The notes beneath the pieces were generated by a model. That model did no database searches. It was not told the origin of the DNA and worked only from the letters and a program-made list of their open reading frames with translations. This document shows, one piece after another, positions 19,800 through 29,133 of a stretch of 64,000 bases of DNA. Position numbers and translations under genes: made by a program. Numbering within the stretch: the stretch's first letter is position 1; each line of letters begins with the position of its first letter. This stretch comes from Paenibacillus anaericanus (GTDB lineage Bacteria > Bacillota > Bacilli > Paenibacillales > Paenibacillaceae), in the NCBI RefSeq assembly GCF_003994475.1, contig NZ_RZNY01000013.1:24883-88882 (forward strand). Direction: 5' to 3'.

Positions 19800-20645
19800 T
19801 TATCCCTTAACTTTGCGCAATTCCCGCGGAGTCTGTCCGTATTTTTTCTTAAAAGTCCGTTCAAAGTGATTTAGGGTGCTGAATCCTGATGCGAAGCAAA
19901 TCTCTGTGACGGGAAGTGTTGTTACGCGTAATAAAGAATGGGCGAATTGCAAACGCTGCTCCTGTAAAAAAGTTTGAAAAGACACCCCTACTTGTTTGCG
20001 AAAGCACTCGCTAAAATAGTTGGCGGACAAACCCACGTTCTTTGCCACTTGATCCAAGGTGAGCGAATCGCGAAAAAGATGCTGGATATAGGTAATAGCA
20101 CTACGAATCGAAGGATGTAGATGACGCAATTCTGCGTTTGCTAACTCTTTCGATCGTCCAGGGAGCTGGCGCCTGAGGTCAATTAACACTCGCTCCAATG
20201 CACCTTGAATGATGTAACCGCTGCCTTCCTGCGGATCCTCACTTTCTTCCCACAGCCGCCTAAATTCTGCTTCGAAAGTCTGGAAGTCCTCTTCTGGTAG
20301 TTGGTGATAATCCCCACCTCTGTTCTGAAACAACCATTGAAACAGCTCTGGCCGTAGGAAATGCTGGGTAAAGATCAGATTATAGAGTTCAACAGTTTGC
20401 CCTGGATCTGGTACAAGCTCATGAAAATCTGCAGGAGTCATTAGAAAAATGTGCCCCCTAGTAAGTGGCATTTGCGTACCATTTAAGATATGAATTCCAT
20501 TGCCCTTGATGACAAGAGCCATTTCAAAAAATTCATGCCAATGTACATCAATCTGACCATCAATCTGGTGATAAAAAATTCGAAAGGGAGAAGAATCAGA
20601 CATGTATTGTACATTCTGCAACCGATCAGGCTGTTTACCGCTCAT
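19800..20645 (-). CDS. AraC family transcriptional regulator with cupin sensor domain
   Basis: The 281-residue protein has an N-terminal AraC-type cupin (residues 20-130, DVHWHEFFEMALVIKGNGIH) and two C-terminal helix-turn-helix motifs (about 183-280, LTLDQVAKNVGLSANYFSEC and LPVTEICFASGFSTLNHFER). It lies 40 bp after the PhyH-type dioxygenase gene on the same strand and is probably co-transcribed with it. It could control both that gene and the divergent glycyl radical enzyme. The small-molecule effector is unknown. Confidence 0.9.
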   Translation of the reverse strand: MSGKQPDRLQNVQYMSDSSPFRIFYHQIDGQIDVHWHEFFEMALVIKGNGIHILNGTQMPLTRGHIFLMTPADFHELVPDPGQTVELYNLIFTQHFLRPELFQWLFQNRGGDYHQLPEEDFQTFEAEFRRLWEESEDPQEGSGYIIQGALERVLIDLRRQLPGRSKELANAELRHLHPSIRSAITYIQHLFRDSLTLDQVAKNVGLSANYFSECFRKQVGVSFQTFLQEQRLQFAHSLLRVTTLPVTEICFASGFSTLNHFERTFKKKYGQTPRELRKVKG

Positions 20646-20685
20646 AGCCTTTCCTCCCTTTCATTCCGTCGTTGTAACTATTCGA

Positions 20686-21426
20686 TTATTCTACATTACA
20701 GAATGAATTTCCCGCAATGTCTTTTCCCCGGGCAAGCCAAATACGAAAGCCAGGATTATTCTCCGGTACTACTCTCGCTTCGGTGGAAAAATAGCGCATA
20801 GTATAACCGCAGCGCCGATATATGCTTTTATTCGGCTCTGCTCCATGGATAATTCTTGAGTCGTGCAGCGAGCATTCCCCCGGTTCAAGCTCTAAATAAA
20901 CGGCCTCAGAATCTTCCACATCTTTGATCTGAGATGAGAATAAATTTTGTTTGCCGTCCACCTCCACATACTCCGAGAAGCCGTTATGATGCGTGCCAGG
21001 AATGACCCTCATGCATCCATTCTCCTTGTTGCTTCGATCGATAGCCAGCCAGACGGTTACGATTTTATCATAACGGTCCAGACGGCCTCTCCAATAAGTA
21101 GAATCCTCGTGCCATGGAGTGGCGCGTCCCACGTATGGATCCTTGCATATGAAGTGGCTCGACCACAATCCGATATTAGGTCCAATGATCTGCTCAACCA
21201 AATCAAGCACTTCTTCGCTTAGCAAATAGGTAAGTAGGCGTTCATCCCGAAAATGGGGGGTGTCCAGCTCATCAGACAACTTATCACCTTTGTGTGCCAG
21301 CTGTTCTTCAAAGATGGATCGCAATGCAGTGAACGCCTCGGGTGAGAATAGTTGCCTTTTATTTAGTAGGTATCCGTTCTTATGGTAATGCTCGACATCA
21401 GAAACTGTTAATAGGTTCTTACTCAT
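20686..21426 (-). CDS. PhyH-family Fe(II)/2-oxoglutarate dioxygenase
   Basis: The 246-residue protein belongs to the phytanoyl-CoA dioxygenase superfamily of O2-dependent non-haem iron hydroxylases. The HxD iron ligands appear in TPWHEDSTYWRGR, the distal His in SRIIHGAEPNKS, and the 2-oxoglutarate-binding Arg probably in RRCGYTMRYF. The ordered 'gentle jellyroll' segments CMRVIPGTHHNGF and LEPGECSLHDS fit bacterial members. The substrate is unknown. Its promoter region is shared with an oxygen-sensitive glycyl radical enzyme on the opposite strand, which is an odd pairing. Confidence 0.88.
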   Translation of the reverse strand: MSKNLLTVSDVEHYHKNGYLLNKRQLFSPEAFTALRSIFEEQLAHKGDKLSDELDTPHFRDERLLTYLLSEEVLDLVEQIIGPNIGLWSSHFICKDPYVGRATPWHEDSTYWRGRLDRYDKIVTVWLAIDRSNKENGCMRVIPGTHHNGFSEYVEVDGKQNLFSSQIKDVEDSEAVYLELEPGECSLHDSRIIHGAEPNKSIYRRCGYTMRYFSTEARVVPENNPGFRIWLARGKDIAGNSFCNVE

Positions 21427-21522
21427 CGCTATGGCTCATCTCCTTAACCAATTGTGGCTTTTGTCACACCCATACTGTAAGCTATCGTGTTTATAGTTAC
21501 TTCTGCTTCTTACGGTAAAAGT

Positions 21523-21561
21523 GTGCATATCTTCAGAAAGGCCAAATCTGAGAATATGCAC
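21523..21561. promoter_or_regulatory. 39-bp inverted repeat in the divergent phyH/glycyl-radical-enzyme region
   Basis: GTGCATATCTTCAGA and TCTGAGAATATGCAC are 15-nt arms (13 of 15 paired) around a 9-nt spacer. The repeat lies about 80 bp before the radical enzyme start and about 100 bp before phyH. There is no T-run after it, so an operator is more likely than a terminator. Confidence 0.55.
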
Positions 21562-21641
21562 TATATTGAGGAAGAAACGAAAAGCGGTGTTATTGAATAT
21601 GAGATACGATCTTTCTAGAACAAGGAAGGGAGATCTATCCC

Positions 21642-23912
21642 ATGGTTAACTATCCAGCATTAACTTCGCATACTAGCGAAGGCTTATCCGATCCGCTTAT
21701 TTATGTGCATGACTTCACAAACACTTATAAAAATCACCTCCTCTATCCCCCTGCTGTACGTGAAGCGGCATGCCTAAAGGTACAGATCCCGTGGATATTA
21801 CAGCCTATGCAGAAGGGAGACCTGCTTGCTGGGCGCAAACGAACACCATTTCTCGGGTTCACCCCGATTCAGGGATTCGGTAATATTGATCGAACGGGTT
21901 ATTACATGGAGGAGCAGAGCTTACGGGATGAGTTGGAACCGTACCTGCAGACAGAAGAACAGAAAGTGGAGCTTGAAGAATTGATCGCTTACTGGCAAAC
22001 CGAAAATACCAACTCCAAAATACGTGCTCGTTATACCGAAGTGATGGCACGGGAGCTGTGGACCGATAATTGGGGAGTTGAGAGCGGAGTCATTTATCCT
22101 CTTTATCGGATGGCTGGGGCCCACATGGATATGGATAAGCTCGTTCGTCTAGGGCTACCGGGTCTAAGGGCTGAGATCCGCGAGAAACTTGTTTCCAGCG
22201 CAGAAACTTACCACCCTTTATATGAATCAATGCTAACAGCACTGGATATGCTCGAATACTCCATGATCTACTATATCGAGGATGTGAAGCAAGCCTTAGA
22301 GCAAGCCGACCAAGCATCCGATAAGTTACATTTGAAACGTATGGTAGAGGTTTTGGAGGCAATCCGTTATCATGCGCCTCGACATCTTGATGAGGCAATG
22401 CAGCTTTGCTGGCTTTATATGCTATTGTCGGGGAGCATGGAGCATGGTCGGATGGACGTTTATTTCGGTGATCTACTTGTACAGGATCTGAATACCGATT
22501 TTATTTCGGAACTGGAAGCACAGGAGCTCGTCACGGCATACTGGCGTATGATCCTTGGCGTACTGGGACGAGATGCCCGGGTGATCGTCGGTGGTGTAGG
22601 ACGCCGAAATCCCGAGAACGGAGATCGCTTCACCTTGTTTGCCATAGAGGCTTCGCGCCACGTCCCATTCCGACCTCAGCTCAGCCTTCGCTGCAACAAA
22701 GGAATGAACCCTGAAATCCTTGCAAAAGCTCTAGACTCCCTCGGAGAGGGAACCACGTTTCCAATTCTGTACAATGATGAAGCAAATGTACCCGCAGTAA
22801 TGCACGCCTTCGACGTATCCCGTGAGGAAGCTGAGCAATATGCCTTCTTTGGATGCGGAGAATATATGTTGGATCATCGGAGCTATGGTACACCAAGCGG
22901 TGTTATCAACCTTGTGAAAGCACTTGAATTAACGCTGTTTAACGGGATCGATCCATTGACCGGACGAGAGCTTGGTCTGAAACTCGGCACTCTATCCGAT
23001 TTTGCAACTATCGATGACCTCTGGGAAGCATACCAAAAACAGCTTAAACACCACATCGACATCATCGCCGATCAAGAAGCGCTAGAGTATAAAATCGTAG
23101 GCGAAGAAACCTCACTGTTATTCATCAGCATGCTGTATGACGATTGTATTACCCGCGGCAAGGCTGTATTCGAAGGCGGCATCCGTCATCTTGGCGGCAC
23201 TTTGGAAACTTACGGCAATATAACAGCATCAGACAGTCTTGTTGCTATCAAGAAGGTCATTTATGAAGAGCAAAAAATAACGAAAGAACGACTTATGGAA
23301 TTGATCCTTACCAATTTCACAGGAGCAGAGGGCGAAAGGAAACTGCTATTGGAGGCTCCAAAGTTTGGGAATGACGACGATGAGGCCGACCAAATGGCAG
23401 TCCTGTATCATGAATTTGTATGCAATACGGTAAGGAATCAGCGGGATCGAACGGACCTTGATTCTTATCTTGTAGTTATGATTAACAATGATGCCAATAC
23501 CACTCTCGGTCGACTGACCCTTGCCTCTGCGGACGGTCGCCTTGCCTACTCACCGATGTCGAATGGCAATGCTCCCTCTCCAGGCATGGATCGGAATGGA
23601 ATTACTGCACTTTTTAACTCGATGACGAAGCTTGATGCCGGGTTGCATGCCGGTTCCTCGCAGAATATAAAGTTTAGCAAGCAGATGTTTAATGGGGATC
23701 GTCCGAAACTGGAGGCGTTACTGGACACTTTCTTTGAATTAGGTGGCACATCAACCAACATTAGTGTCGTCAGCAAAGAAGATTTGCAGAATGCGATGAA
23801 AGAACCGGAGAAATATGCTAACCTCATTGTCCGTGTGGGTGGATTCAGCGCTTATTTCGTTACGTTGAACCACAATGTGCAGCGGGAAATATTGGAGCGT
23901 ACACTCTATTAA
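21642..23912 (+). CDS. Glycyl radical enzyme of the PFL superfamily, dehydratase/lyase type, substrate unknown
   Basis: The 756-residue protein has the PFL-like domain and a C-terminal glycine radical motif, VRVGGFSAYFVTLN, with the radical Gly at 734. The thiyl-radical loop reads FFGCGEYML with Cys405 and Glu407. The C-x-E pair is the signature of the dehydratase/C-X lyase branch (glycerol dehydratase, CutC, HypD), not of pyruvate formate-lyase, which has two adjacent Cys. Known dehydratases mostly read GCVE, so GCGE is unusual. The enzyme needs anaerobic activation, and the activase gene starts 21 bp downstream. AAGGGAG lies 9 nt before the ATG. I cannot assign a substrate. Confidence 0.9.
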   Translation: MVNYPALTSHTSEGLSDPLIYVHDFTNTYKNHLLYPPAVREAACLKVQIPWILQPMQKGDLLAGRKRTPFLGFTPIQGFGNIDRTGYYMEEQSLRDELEPYLQTEEQKVELEELIAYWQTENTNSKIRARYTEVMARELWTDNWGVESGVIYPLYRMAGAHMDMDKLVRLGLPGLRAEIREKLVSSAETYHPLYESMLTALDMLEYSMIYYIEDVKQALEQADQASDKLHLKRMVEVLEAIRYHAPRHLDEAMQLCWLYMLLSGSMEHGRMDVYFGDLLVQDLNTDFISELEAQELVTAYWRMILGVLGRDARVIVGGVGRRNPENGDRFTLFAIEASRHVPFRPQLSLRCNKGMNPEILAKALDSLGEGTTFPILYNDEANVPAVMHAFDVSREEAEQYAFFGCGEYMLDHRSYGTPSGVINLVKALELTLFNGIDPLTGRELGLKLGTLSDFATIDDLWEAYQKQLKHHIDIIADQEALEYKIVGEETSLLFISMLYDDCITRGKAVFEGGIRHLGGTLETYGNITASDSLVAIKKVIYEEQKITKERLMELILTNFTGAEGERKLLLEAPKFGNDDDEADQMAVLYHEFVCNTVRNQRDRTDLDSYLVVMINNDANTTLGRLTLASADGRLAYSPMSNGNAPSPGMDRNGITALFNSMTKLDAGLHAGSSQNIKFSKQMFNGDRPKLEALLDTFFELGGTSTNISVVSKEDLQNAMKEPEKYANLIVRVGGFSAYFVTLNHNVQREILERTLY

Positions 23913-23933
23913 TTTATGGGGAGGAGAGATCTG

Positions 23934-24710
23934 GTGGAGGAGTCTGGTATTGTCTTTGACATCGCGCGCTTTTCGTTGCATGACGGTGATGGAATTCGCA
24001 CAACTGTATTTTTAAAGGGATGTCCTCTCCGCTGTTTGTGGTGTCATAATCCGGAATCGCAAAAGTTCGAACCTGAAGTTTATCCGCTTGAAGGGGACAC
24101 TGGCGACGTGAAGACGATTGGAAGTCCAATGTCGGTTTCTGAAGTTATAAACGTAGTCATGAGGGATTTGCCATATTATAAACGTTCCGGTGGTGGCTTG
24201 ACGCTCTCTGGGGGCGAGCCGCTAGCGCAACCCGATTTTTCGCTTGCCCTATTGCGGGAAGCGAAAAATCGAGGTCTTCACACCTGTGTGGAGACCTCCG
24301 GGTATGCGCATCGATCGATTCTTGAACGAATTTCCCCCTATGTCGATTGTTTCCTATTTGATAGTAAGGAATATAATGCCGATCAGCATAAAGAGTATAC
24401 AGGCCGTTCTAACAACGTTATTCTGGCCAATCTTCAATGGCTTTGTGAACAAGGTGTACCCCTCATTCTACGCTGTCCTATTATACCTGGCTTGAATGAT
24501 CGACCTGATCATTTTGCGGAAATCGTCAAATGGGTTAATAGCAATTCAAACATCATCGGTGCCGAATTACTTGCATATCATCCATATGGGCGATCCAAAG
24601 GGGATGGCCAGGGAAGCACCTTCATAGCTCCAATTCCTACGGAAGAAGATAAGGCAAATTGGCTATCAATCATTCGTTCCTATGGGTGTGAGAAAGTCGT
24701 CATTGGATAG
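23934..24710 (+). CDS. Radical SAM glycyl radical enzyme activase, single-cluster type
   Basis: The 258-residue enzyme installs the glycyl radical on its upstream partner. The radical SAM motif is GCPLRCLWCHNPE (CxxxCxxC), followed by GGGLTLSGGEPLAQ. The stretch between HNPESQ and the GGE motif has no cysteines, so the ferredoxin-like insert with two extra Fe-S clusters, usual in activases of dehydratase-type enzymes, is missing. In this it resembles PflA. An ATG at 23916 overlaps the Shine-Dalgarno GGGGAGGAG itself; the GTG at 23934, 7 nt after it, is the likely start. The gene ends 13 bp before the convergent GGDEF/EAL gene. Confidence 0.9.
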   Translation: MEESGIVFDIARFSLHDGDGIRTTVFLKGCPLRCLWCHNPESQKFEPEVYPLEGDTGDVKTIGSPMSVSEVINVVMRDLPYYKRSGGGLTLSGGEPLAQPDFSLALLREAKNRGLHTCVETSGYAHRSILERISPYVDCFLFDSKEYNADQHKEYTGRSNNVILANLQWLCEQGVPLILRCPIIPGLNDRPDHFAEIVKWVNSNSNIIGAELLAYHPYGRSKGDGQGSTFIAPIPTEEDKANWLSIIRSYGCEKVVIG

Positions 24711-24723
24711 ACCTAAGCCGTTA

Positions 24724-27594
24724 TCAAATATCAAATACTCGCTGGCTATGGATTAAATCTATAGCCTCCTCATCCTTTAGAGGTTTACTGATTAAATATC
24801 CTTGGATTACATCACACTTGGCTTGCTTGACATAGTCTAACTGCCGCCTCGTTTCAACCCCTTCGGCCACTACTACTAATCCCATTCTACGACCAATCAG
24901 TACAATAGCTCTTGCGAGTGAACGCTTATCTTCTTCTATAGGAACTTGTTCAATAAAAGTCCGGTCTATCTTCAGTGTAGTGATCGGCATTTGTTGTAAA
25001 TAACTCAATGAAGAATATCCGGTTCCAAAATCGTCAAGAGCAATTTGAACACCCAATCTTTTCATAAATTCTAACTTTGGAATCACAATGTCAAATGACT
25101 CAATAATAATCGATTCAGTAATCTCGAGTTCCAAATATATTGGATTGAGTCCTGTCTCATCCAAAATACGGATAACCATATCGACAAACTCATCTTGCAC
25201 CAATTGAACGACCGAGATGTTCACCGAGATTTTATAATCTCCAATCCCTTGGTCATGTAAGCCTTTAGCAAAACTGCAAGAGCGTAATAATACCCACTCG
25301 CCGATGGGCACAATGAGTCTGCTATCCTCTGCAACTTTGACGAACGATAACGGGGAGACTAACCCGAGCACCGGACTATTCCAACGAATTAGCGATTCAA
25401 ATCCAACAATTTTCCCCGTTTTAAGACTGACTTGAGGTTGATAATGCAGCACGAATTCTTCCTTTTTAATGGCTTCGCGAAGATATTTTTCTACATTTAC
25501 ACGATCATTAAACGTTTGTAAGAATGAAGGGCTGAAGACCATATACCTTCCTTTACCCGTCTCCTTAGCTTTATACATAGCAACATCTGCATTTTTCAGT
25601 ATTTCTTCACCACTCACACCATCTTTGGGATAGAAGGAGATACCCATACTTATTGAAACGTACAAATCGCTATCATTGATCCGAAAAGGTTCCTTAAATC
25701 CTTGAATCAATAACTCGGCAAGGTCCTCCGCTTGCGCTTCTCTCTCGATATCCCTCTGAAGAATAACAAATTCATCCCCACCTAACCTAAACAGCATTCC
25801 TTCCTCTCTGACCAAGGAGGATAGCCTGAGGCTCACTTTCTTCAAAAGTTGGTCACCGAACTTGTGCCCTAGCGTATCATTGATATATTTAAAGTTGTCT
25901 GTATCCACAAAGAATAGTGCGGATTTTCCCAGGGAATACGTGAAGTAGTACTCAAGCTCTTCAAGTAAATATTGACGGTTTGGCAAATCACTTAAAGTAT
26001 CATAATACGCAAGATGTTGAAGCCTCTCTTGAGATAATTTCAACTCATGAATGTCGACATCAGAACCTGCCATTCGGCAAGCCATCCCCAGCTCGTCGAA
26101 CAGTACTTTCCCTCGTCCAATGAACCAATTGTACTCTCCGTTCTTCTTCAATAAGCGATATTCACATTCAAACAGTTCCTTCTCACCTGCTTGTGCTGCT
26201 TTTAATTCTTCGCTAACTCTCTTTACGTCCTCAGGATGCATCACATGCTTTAACCGATCACTAGGCATATCATCTTCATACCTATAACCGAGCAATTGAA
26301 ACCATCTTGGGGAATAGAAACGTCGATTTCGGATAAAATCTATTTCCCATATCCCACCGTTGGACGATTCCGCAACTAACTTGTACCGTTCTTCACTTCT
26401 GCGGAGTAGTCTGTCATTCTCAACCAGCATGTCGTAGTTCTCTCTTAATTCATCTTGGGTCACTGCCAGTTCTTCGTAAGTCTCTTCAAGAGCTTTATAG
26501 CTACGCTGCAATTGATGTTCATAATTTTTTTGTTCCGTTATATCAATCATCGAACCCGAAAATCGTCCCGGGCACCCGTCACTATTTCTTAGTAACATTC
26601 CTCTAGCTTGAATCCAAAGATACTCCCCATTTTTCTTAATCATGCGGTACTCAGCTTCATATACCGGAGTTTCACCATTTAAGTAAGCCTGTCTCGCACC
26701 TTCCGTAGCTATAAGATCATCGGGATGGAGTAATTCACGCCACTGTTCTGCTGTCGTCTCAATTTCATCTCTCCTATAACCTAAGAGGTCAAATAATCGG
26801 TCTGAAACATCATAATTACCGGTAGATGGGTCTGTATCCCAAATAACAGCTCCTGATCCGAGCGAGGCCAGACGAAATTTTTCCTCACTGTTCCGCAGTT
26901 TATCCTGGTTCAATAGTAATTCATGCATTTGGACTTGCATTTCTTCCTTTGTTACCGCAACTTCCTCATAAATTCCTTCTAGCTCCTGATAACTGTTCTG
27001 CAGCATCTTTTCGTACAGCTTGCGCTCATGTATATCTATACCACAAACAATAAAAACATCAGGATATCCCGATACTCCAGTAATAACCGTTGTTCTAAAC
27101 AGAAATGTCTTGTGGTCCCTCTGCTCATTACAAATTAATGTGATCTCCTGCTGATCCACAAAATTCATAGCTAAGGCATCATCCATGAGCTCGACAAGTT
27201 GTCCATAATATTCCTGAAGATACATTAGCTCGTTATATTTCTTTCCAATCACATCTGCTTCTTGGATCCCTGTCAGCCATTCGACATATTTGTTAATTCT
27301 GAGAATGCTCTTGTCACTATGTACAGCCCAAATGAATAATTGAGTATGGTCAAAAACATTCTTAGAAAACTCCTGCTCCCCATGAATAATTCTTCTTAAG
27401 TGGTTAATATACAGTTTTAGTACCAAATAACTTACAGCTATTAATATAATAAAAGATAAACTAAATATCATAATGGATTTATAGGATGATGGATATATTG
27501 CTCCATCCCAATTACCATAGGCCGCAGGCGGGTATAGCAACGCAGCTAATACGATCGTTATAGAGGCCAACATCATCCTAGAAATCCGCTTCAT
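24724..27594 (-). CDS. Membrane PAS-PAS-PAS-GGDEF-EAL c-di-GMP enzyme
   Basis: This 956-residue protein has two N-terminal membrane spans (about 8-28 and 40-62), then three PAS/PAC sensor units (about 75-190, 235-360 and 390-510) joined by coiled-coil linkers. A GGDEF domain with intact RLGGDEFVIL and an EAL domain (about 700-950) follow. The EAL signature reads ESL (GFESLIRW), a tolerated variant. The metal-binding DDFGTGYSS and the EGVE segment are intact. Both cyclase and phosphodiesterase activity are possible. It probably senses redox or small ligands and sets c-di-GMP for motility or biofilm. Confidence 0.92.
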   Translation of the reverse strand: MKRISRMMLASITIVLAALLYPPAAYGNWDGAIYPSSYKSIMIFSLSFIILIAVSYLVLKLYINHLRRIIHGEQEFSKNVFDHTQLFIWAVHSDKSILRINKYVEWLTGIQEADVIGKKYNELMYLQEYYGQLVELMDDALAMNFVDQQEITLICNEQRDHKTFLFRTTVITGVSGYPDVFIVCGIDIHERKLYEKMLQNSYQELEGIYEEVAVTKEEMQVQMHELLLNQDKLRNSEEKFRLASLGSGAVIWDTDPSTGNYDVSDRLFDLLGYRRDEIETTAEQWRELLHPDDLIATEGARQAYLNGETPVYEAEYRMIKKNGEYLWIQARGMLLRNSDGCPGRFSGSMIDITEQKNYEHQLQRSYKALEETYEELAVTQDELRENYDMLVENDRLLRRSEERYKLVAESSNGGIWEIDFIRNRRFYSPRWFQLLGYRYEDDMPSDRLKHVMHPEDVKRVSEELKAAQAGEKELFECEYRLLKKNGEYNWFIGRGKVLFDELGMACRMAGSDVDIHELKLSQERLQHLAYYDTLSDLPNRQYLLEELEYYFTYSLGKSALFFVDTDNFKYINDTLGHKFGDQLLKKVSLRLSSLVREEGMLFRLGGDEFVILQRDIEREAQAEDLAELLIQGFKEPFRINDSDLYVSISMGISFYPKDGVSGEEILKNADVAMYKAKETGKGRYMVFSPSFLQTFNDRVNVEKYLREAIKKEEFVLHYQPQVSLKTGKIVGFESLIRWNSPVLGLVSPLSFVKVAEDSRLIVPIGEWVLLRSCSFAKGLHDQGIGDYKISVNISVVQLVQDEFVDMVIRILDETGLNPIYLELEITESIIIESFDIVIPKLEFMKRLGVQIALDDFGTGYSSLSYLQQMPITTLKIDRTFIEQVPIEEDKRSLARAIVLIGRRMGLVVVAEGVETRRQLDYVKQAKCDVIQGYLISKPLKDEEAIDLIHSQRVFDI

Positions 27595-27764
27595 CCGTGT
27601 ACCCCTTTACGAAATAAAGTAATGTGAGATAAGTAATTTAATCGCTTTGTCTGTTTAATTTTAACATATTTTCTATAAATATAAATACAGCATTTTCCTT
27701 TTACGCGAGCAGTGTCGAATAATTAGGTAAGAGTAATTTCGAAAGAATAGAGTTTCATTGAACC

Positions 27765-27810
27765 AAAAAAGAACCGATAAACCCTTCACTATAACCAAGG
27801 ATTTACCGGT
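27765..27810 (-). terminator. Terminator of the formate/nitrite channel gene
   Basis: Minus-strand arms ACCGGTAAATCCTT and AAGGGTTTATCGGT pair with two wobbles and are followed by TCTTTTTT. It lies about 30 bp after the channel gene's stop codon. Confidence 0.8.
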
Positions 27811-27841
27811 AATATGTTGGTAGAGATTTGTTTCAAATGCG

Positions 27842-28630
27842 TTAGTTCTCTTCCGAATCTAGGAAGGGTTTGTTCACAAAGTAATACATGACGCCCATAA
27901 GTAAAACCCCTCCAATCAGATTTCCAATCGTCACCGGAATTAGGTTATGTAATACGCCTGGGAAAGATATTGTTCCTGGATGGTCCAACACGAGTGCGAT
28001 CGCGAAGGTACACATATTGGCGATGCTATGTTCATACCCCGAGATAAAGAAACAGAATACGAACAACATCATGGCAAACATCTTTGCCCCATCTCCCTTA
28101 AGTGACATCGGGATAAAGAATGCCATACAAACTAGCCAGTTACAGAGAATCGCCCGGAAGAAAAGCTCACTTGCTGACGTGGTCATTTTGTGCTCTACAA
28201 CATTCAACAAAAAACTGTTAACTGACGAATCTGTAAATAAACCTGTTAGAAAGATCAGTAAGGCGAATACCGCCGCACCCATGATATTTCCAATATAACT
28301 AAACAACCAAAGTCTTACGACATCTCTCCACTTCAGTTTTTTTCTGAGAGCAGCATAGGTATAGTAAAAAGTGTTCCCCGTGAAGAGGTCTCCGCCACCG
28401 TAAGCTATAAGAATAATTGCGGCACCAAACGTGATGGCTGCCATGGGATACGCAAATGGGGAATGTTCCATATAGAAGTAGTTTCCGCTTTTGAAGGCAA
28501 CAATTACACCAAACCCAATAAACATACTCGCGAGCATGGCTCTTGCGATATATCGAATCTGGCTTTGCTTAAAAATCTTATATTTCTTAAGTGCCAGTTC
28601 TTCAACCCTTAGCAGCGATTCTGTCTCCAT
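27842..28630 (-). CDS. Formate/nitrite transporter (FNT) family channel
   Basis: This is a pentameric inner-membrane channel for formate, nitrite or related monovalent anions. The 262-residue protein has six predicted membrane helices, the family segment GGGDLFTGNTFY and the second half-helix loop SLKGDGAKMFAMML. The frame extends further upstream, but AGGAGG directly precedes the ATG at 28630, which I take as the start. There is no pyruvate formate-lyase in the window, and the nearby glycyl radical enzyme is not of that type. The natural substrate therefore stays open. Confidence 0.9.
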   Translation of the reverse strand: METESLLRVEELALKKYKIFKQSQIRYIARAMLASMFIGFGVIVAFKSGNYFYMEHSPFAYPMAAITFGAAIILIAYGGGDLFTGNTFYYTYAALRKKLKWRDVVRLWLFSYIGNIMGAAVFALLIFLTGLFTDSSVNSFLLNVVEHKMTTSASELFFRAILCNWLVCMAFFIPMSLKGDGAKMFAMMLFVFCFFISGYEHSIANMCTFAIALVLDHPGTISFPGVLHNLIPVTIGNLIGGVLLMGVMYYFVNKPFLDSEEN

Positions 28631-28831
28631 AGTTCCTCCTAAATAGTTAACGTAATAGATTTCATATTTATCCTTAGTATATGGACTGAAGACAAGTTGA
28701 TACATGCTGAGGGCGATTACTTTCACTTCGCTAAAGCAGGATCTAATCTAATTTTTTTATTATTGGTGGAGTTTGGAGGCTCGTATATTTACAATTGGCT
28801 TAGTTTTGTGCATAATGTAATTAGAACATCA

Positions 28832-28851
28832 TGATAATGATTATCATTATT
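28832..28851. promoter_or_regulatory. Fur-type iron box
   Basis: TGATAAT-G-ATTATCA (28832-28846) is a perfect 7-1-7 Fur box of the Bacillus type, and the extended form GATAATGATTATCATTATT also fits the classical 19-bp consensus. It lies 54 bp before a small ORF with a good ribosome binding site. Zur or PerR boxes are similar, so the exact Fur-family member is inferred. Confidence 0.82.
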
Positions 28852-28904
28852 AATAATAATATACTTCAATAATATAGCATGAATACAAAAGGAGCTTAAC
28901 AACA

Positions 28905-29060
28905 ATGAGAATATCCGCTCGGAAACCTTCGCCGTTAACAGTCGATGATTACCTAGATCTACTTAATCTCGCGACCCGTCTTGGGGACTTAAAGTGGCAA
29001 GAGGAAATCATTCGTAAGCTTTCATGTCTACAGGATAACCTATCTGAAGTTGGCAAATAG
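28905..29060 (+). CDS. Small 51-residue protein behind a Fur box
   Basis: I translated this ORF directly: it starts MRISARKPSPLTVDDYLDLL and ends LQDNLSEVGK. AAAAGGAG lies 9 nt before the ATG, and a perfect Fur-type box lies 54 bp upstream. The product is soluble and mostly helical by composition, with a single Cys. Bacillus has small Fur-controlled proteins (FbpA, FbpB, FbpC) that help the iron-sparing response, but I see no clear sequence match. The role is inferred only from the box. A terminator follows 74 bp after the stop. Confidence 0.72.
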   Translation: MRISARKPSPLTVDDYLDLLNLATRLGDLKWQEEIIRKLSCLQDNLSEVGK

Positions 29061-29133
29061 TGGGGACGTTGACAGGATAACGGATATCCTGTATATTGGA
29101 CCAAAATAACCCTGATGAATCAACTTACGACGG

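Noticed and set aside
21642..23912. Pyruvate formate-lyase identity for the glycyl radical enzyme
   Set aside because: PFL needs two adjacent Cys in the active-site loop; here the loop is GCGE with one Cys and a Glu, which marks another branch.
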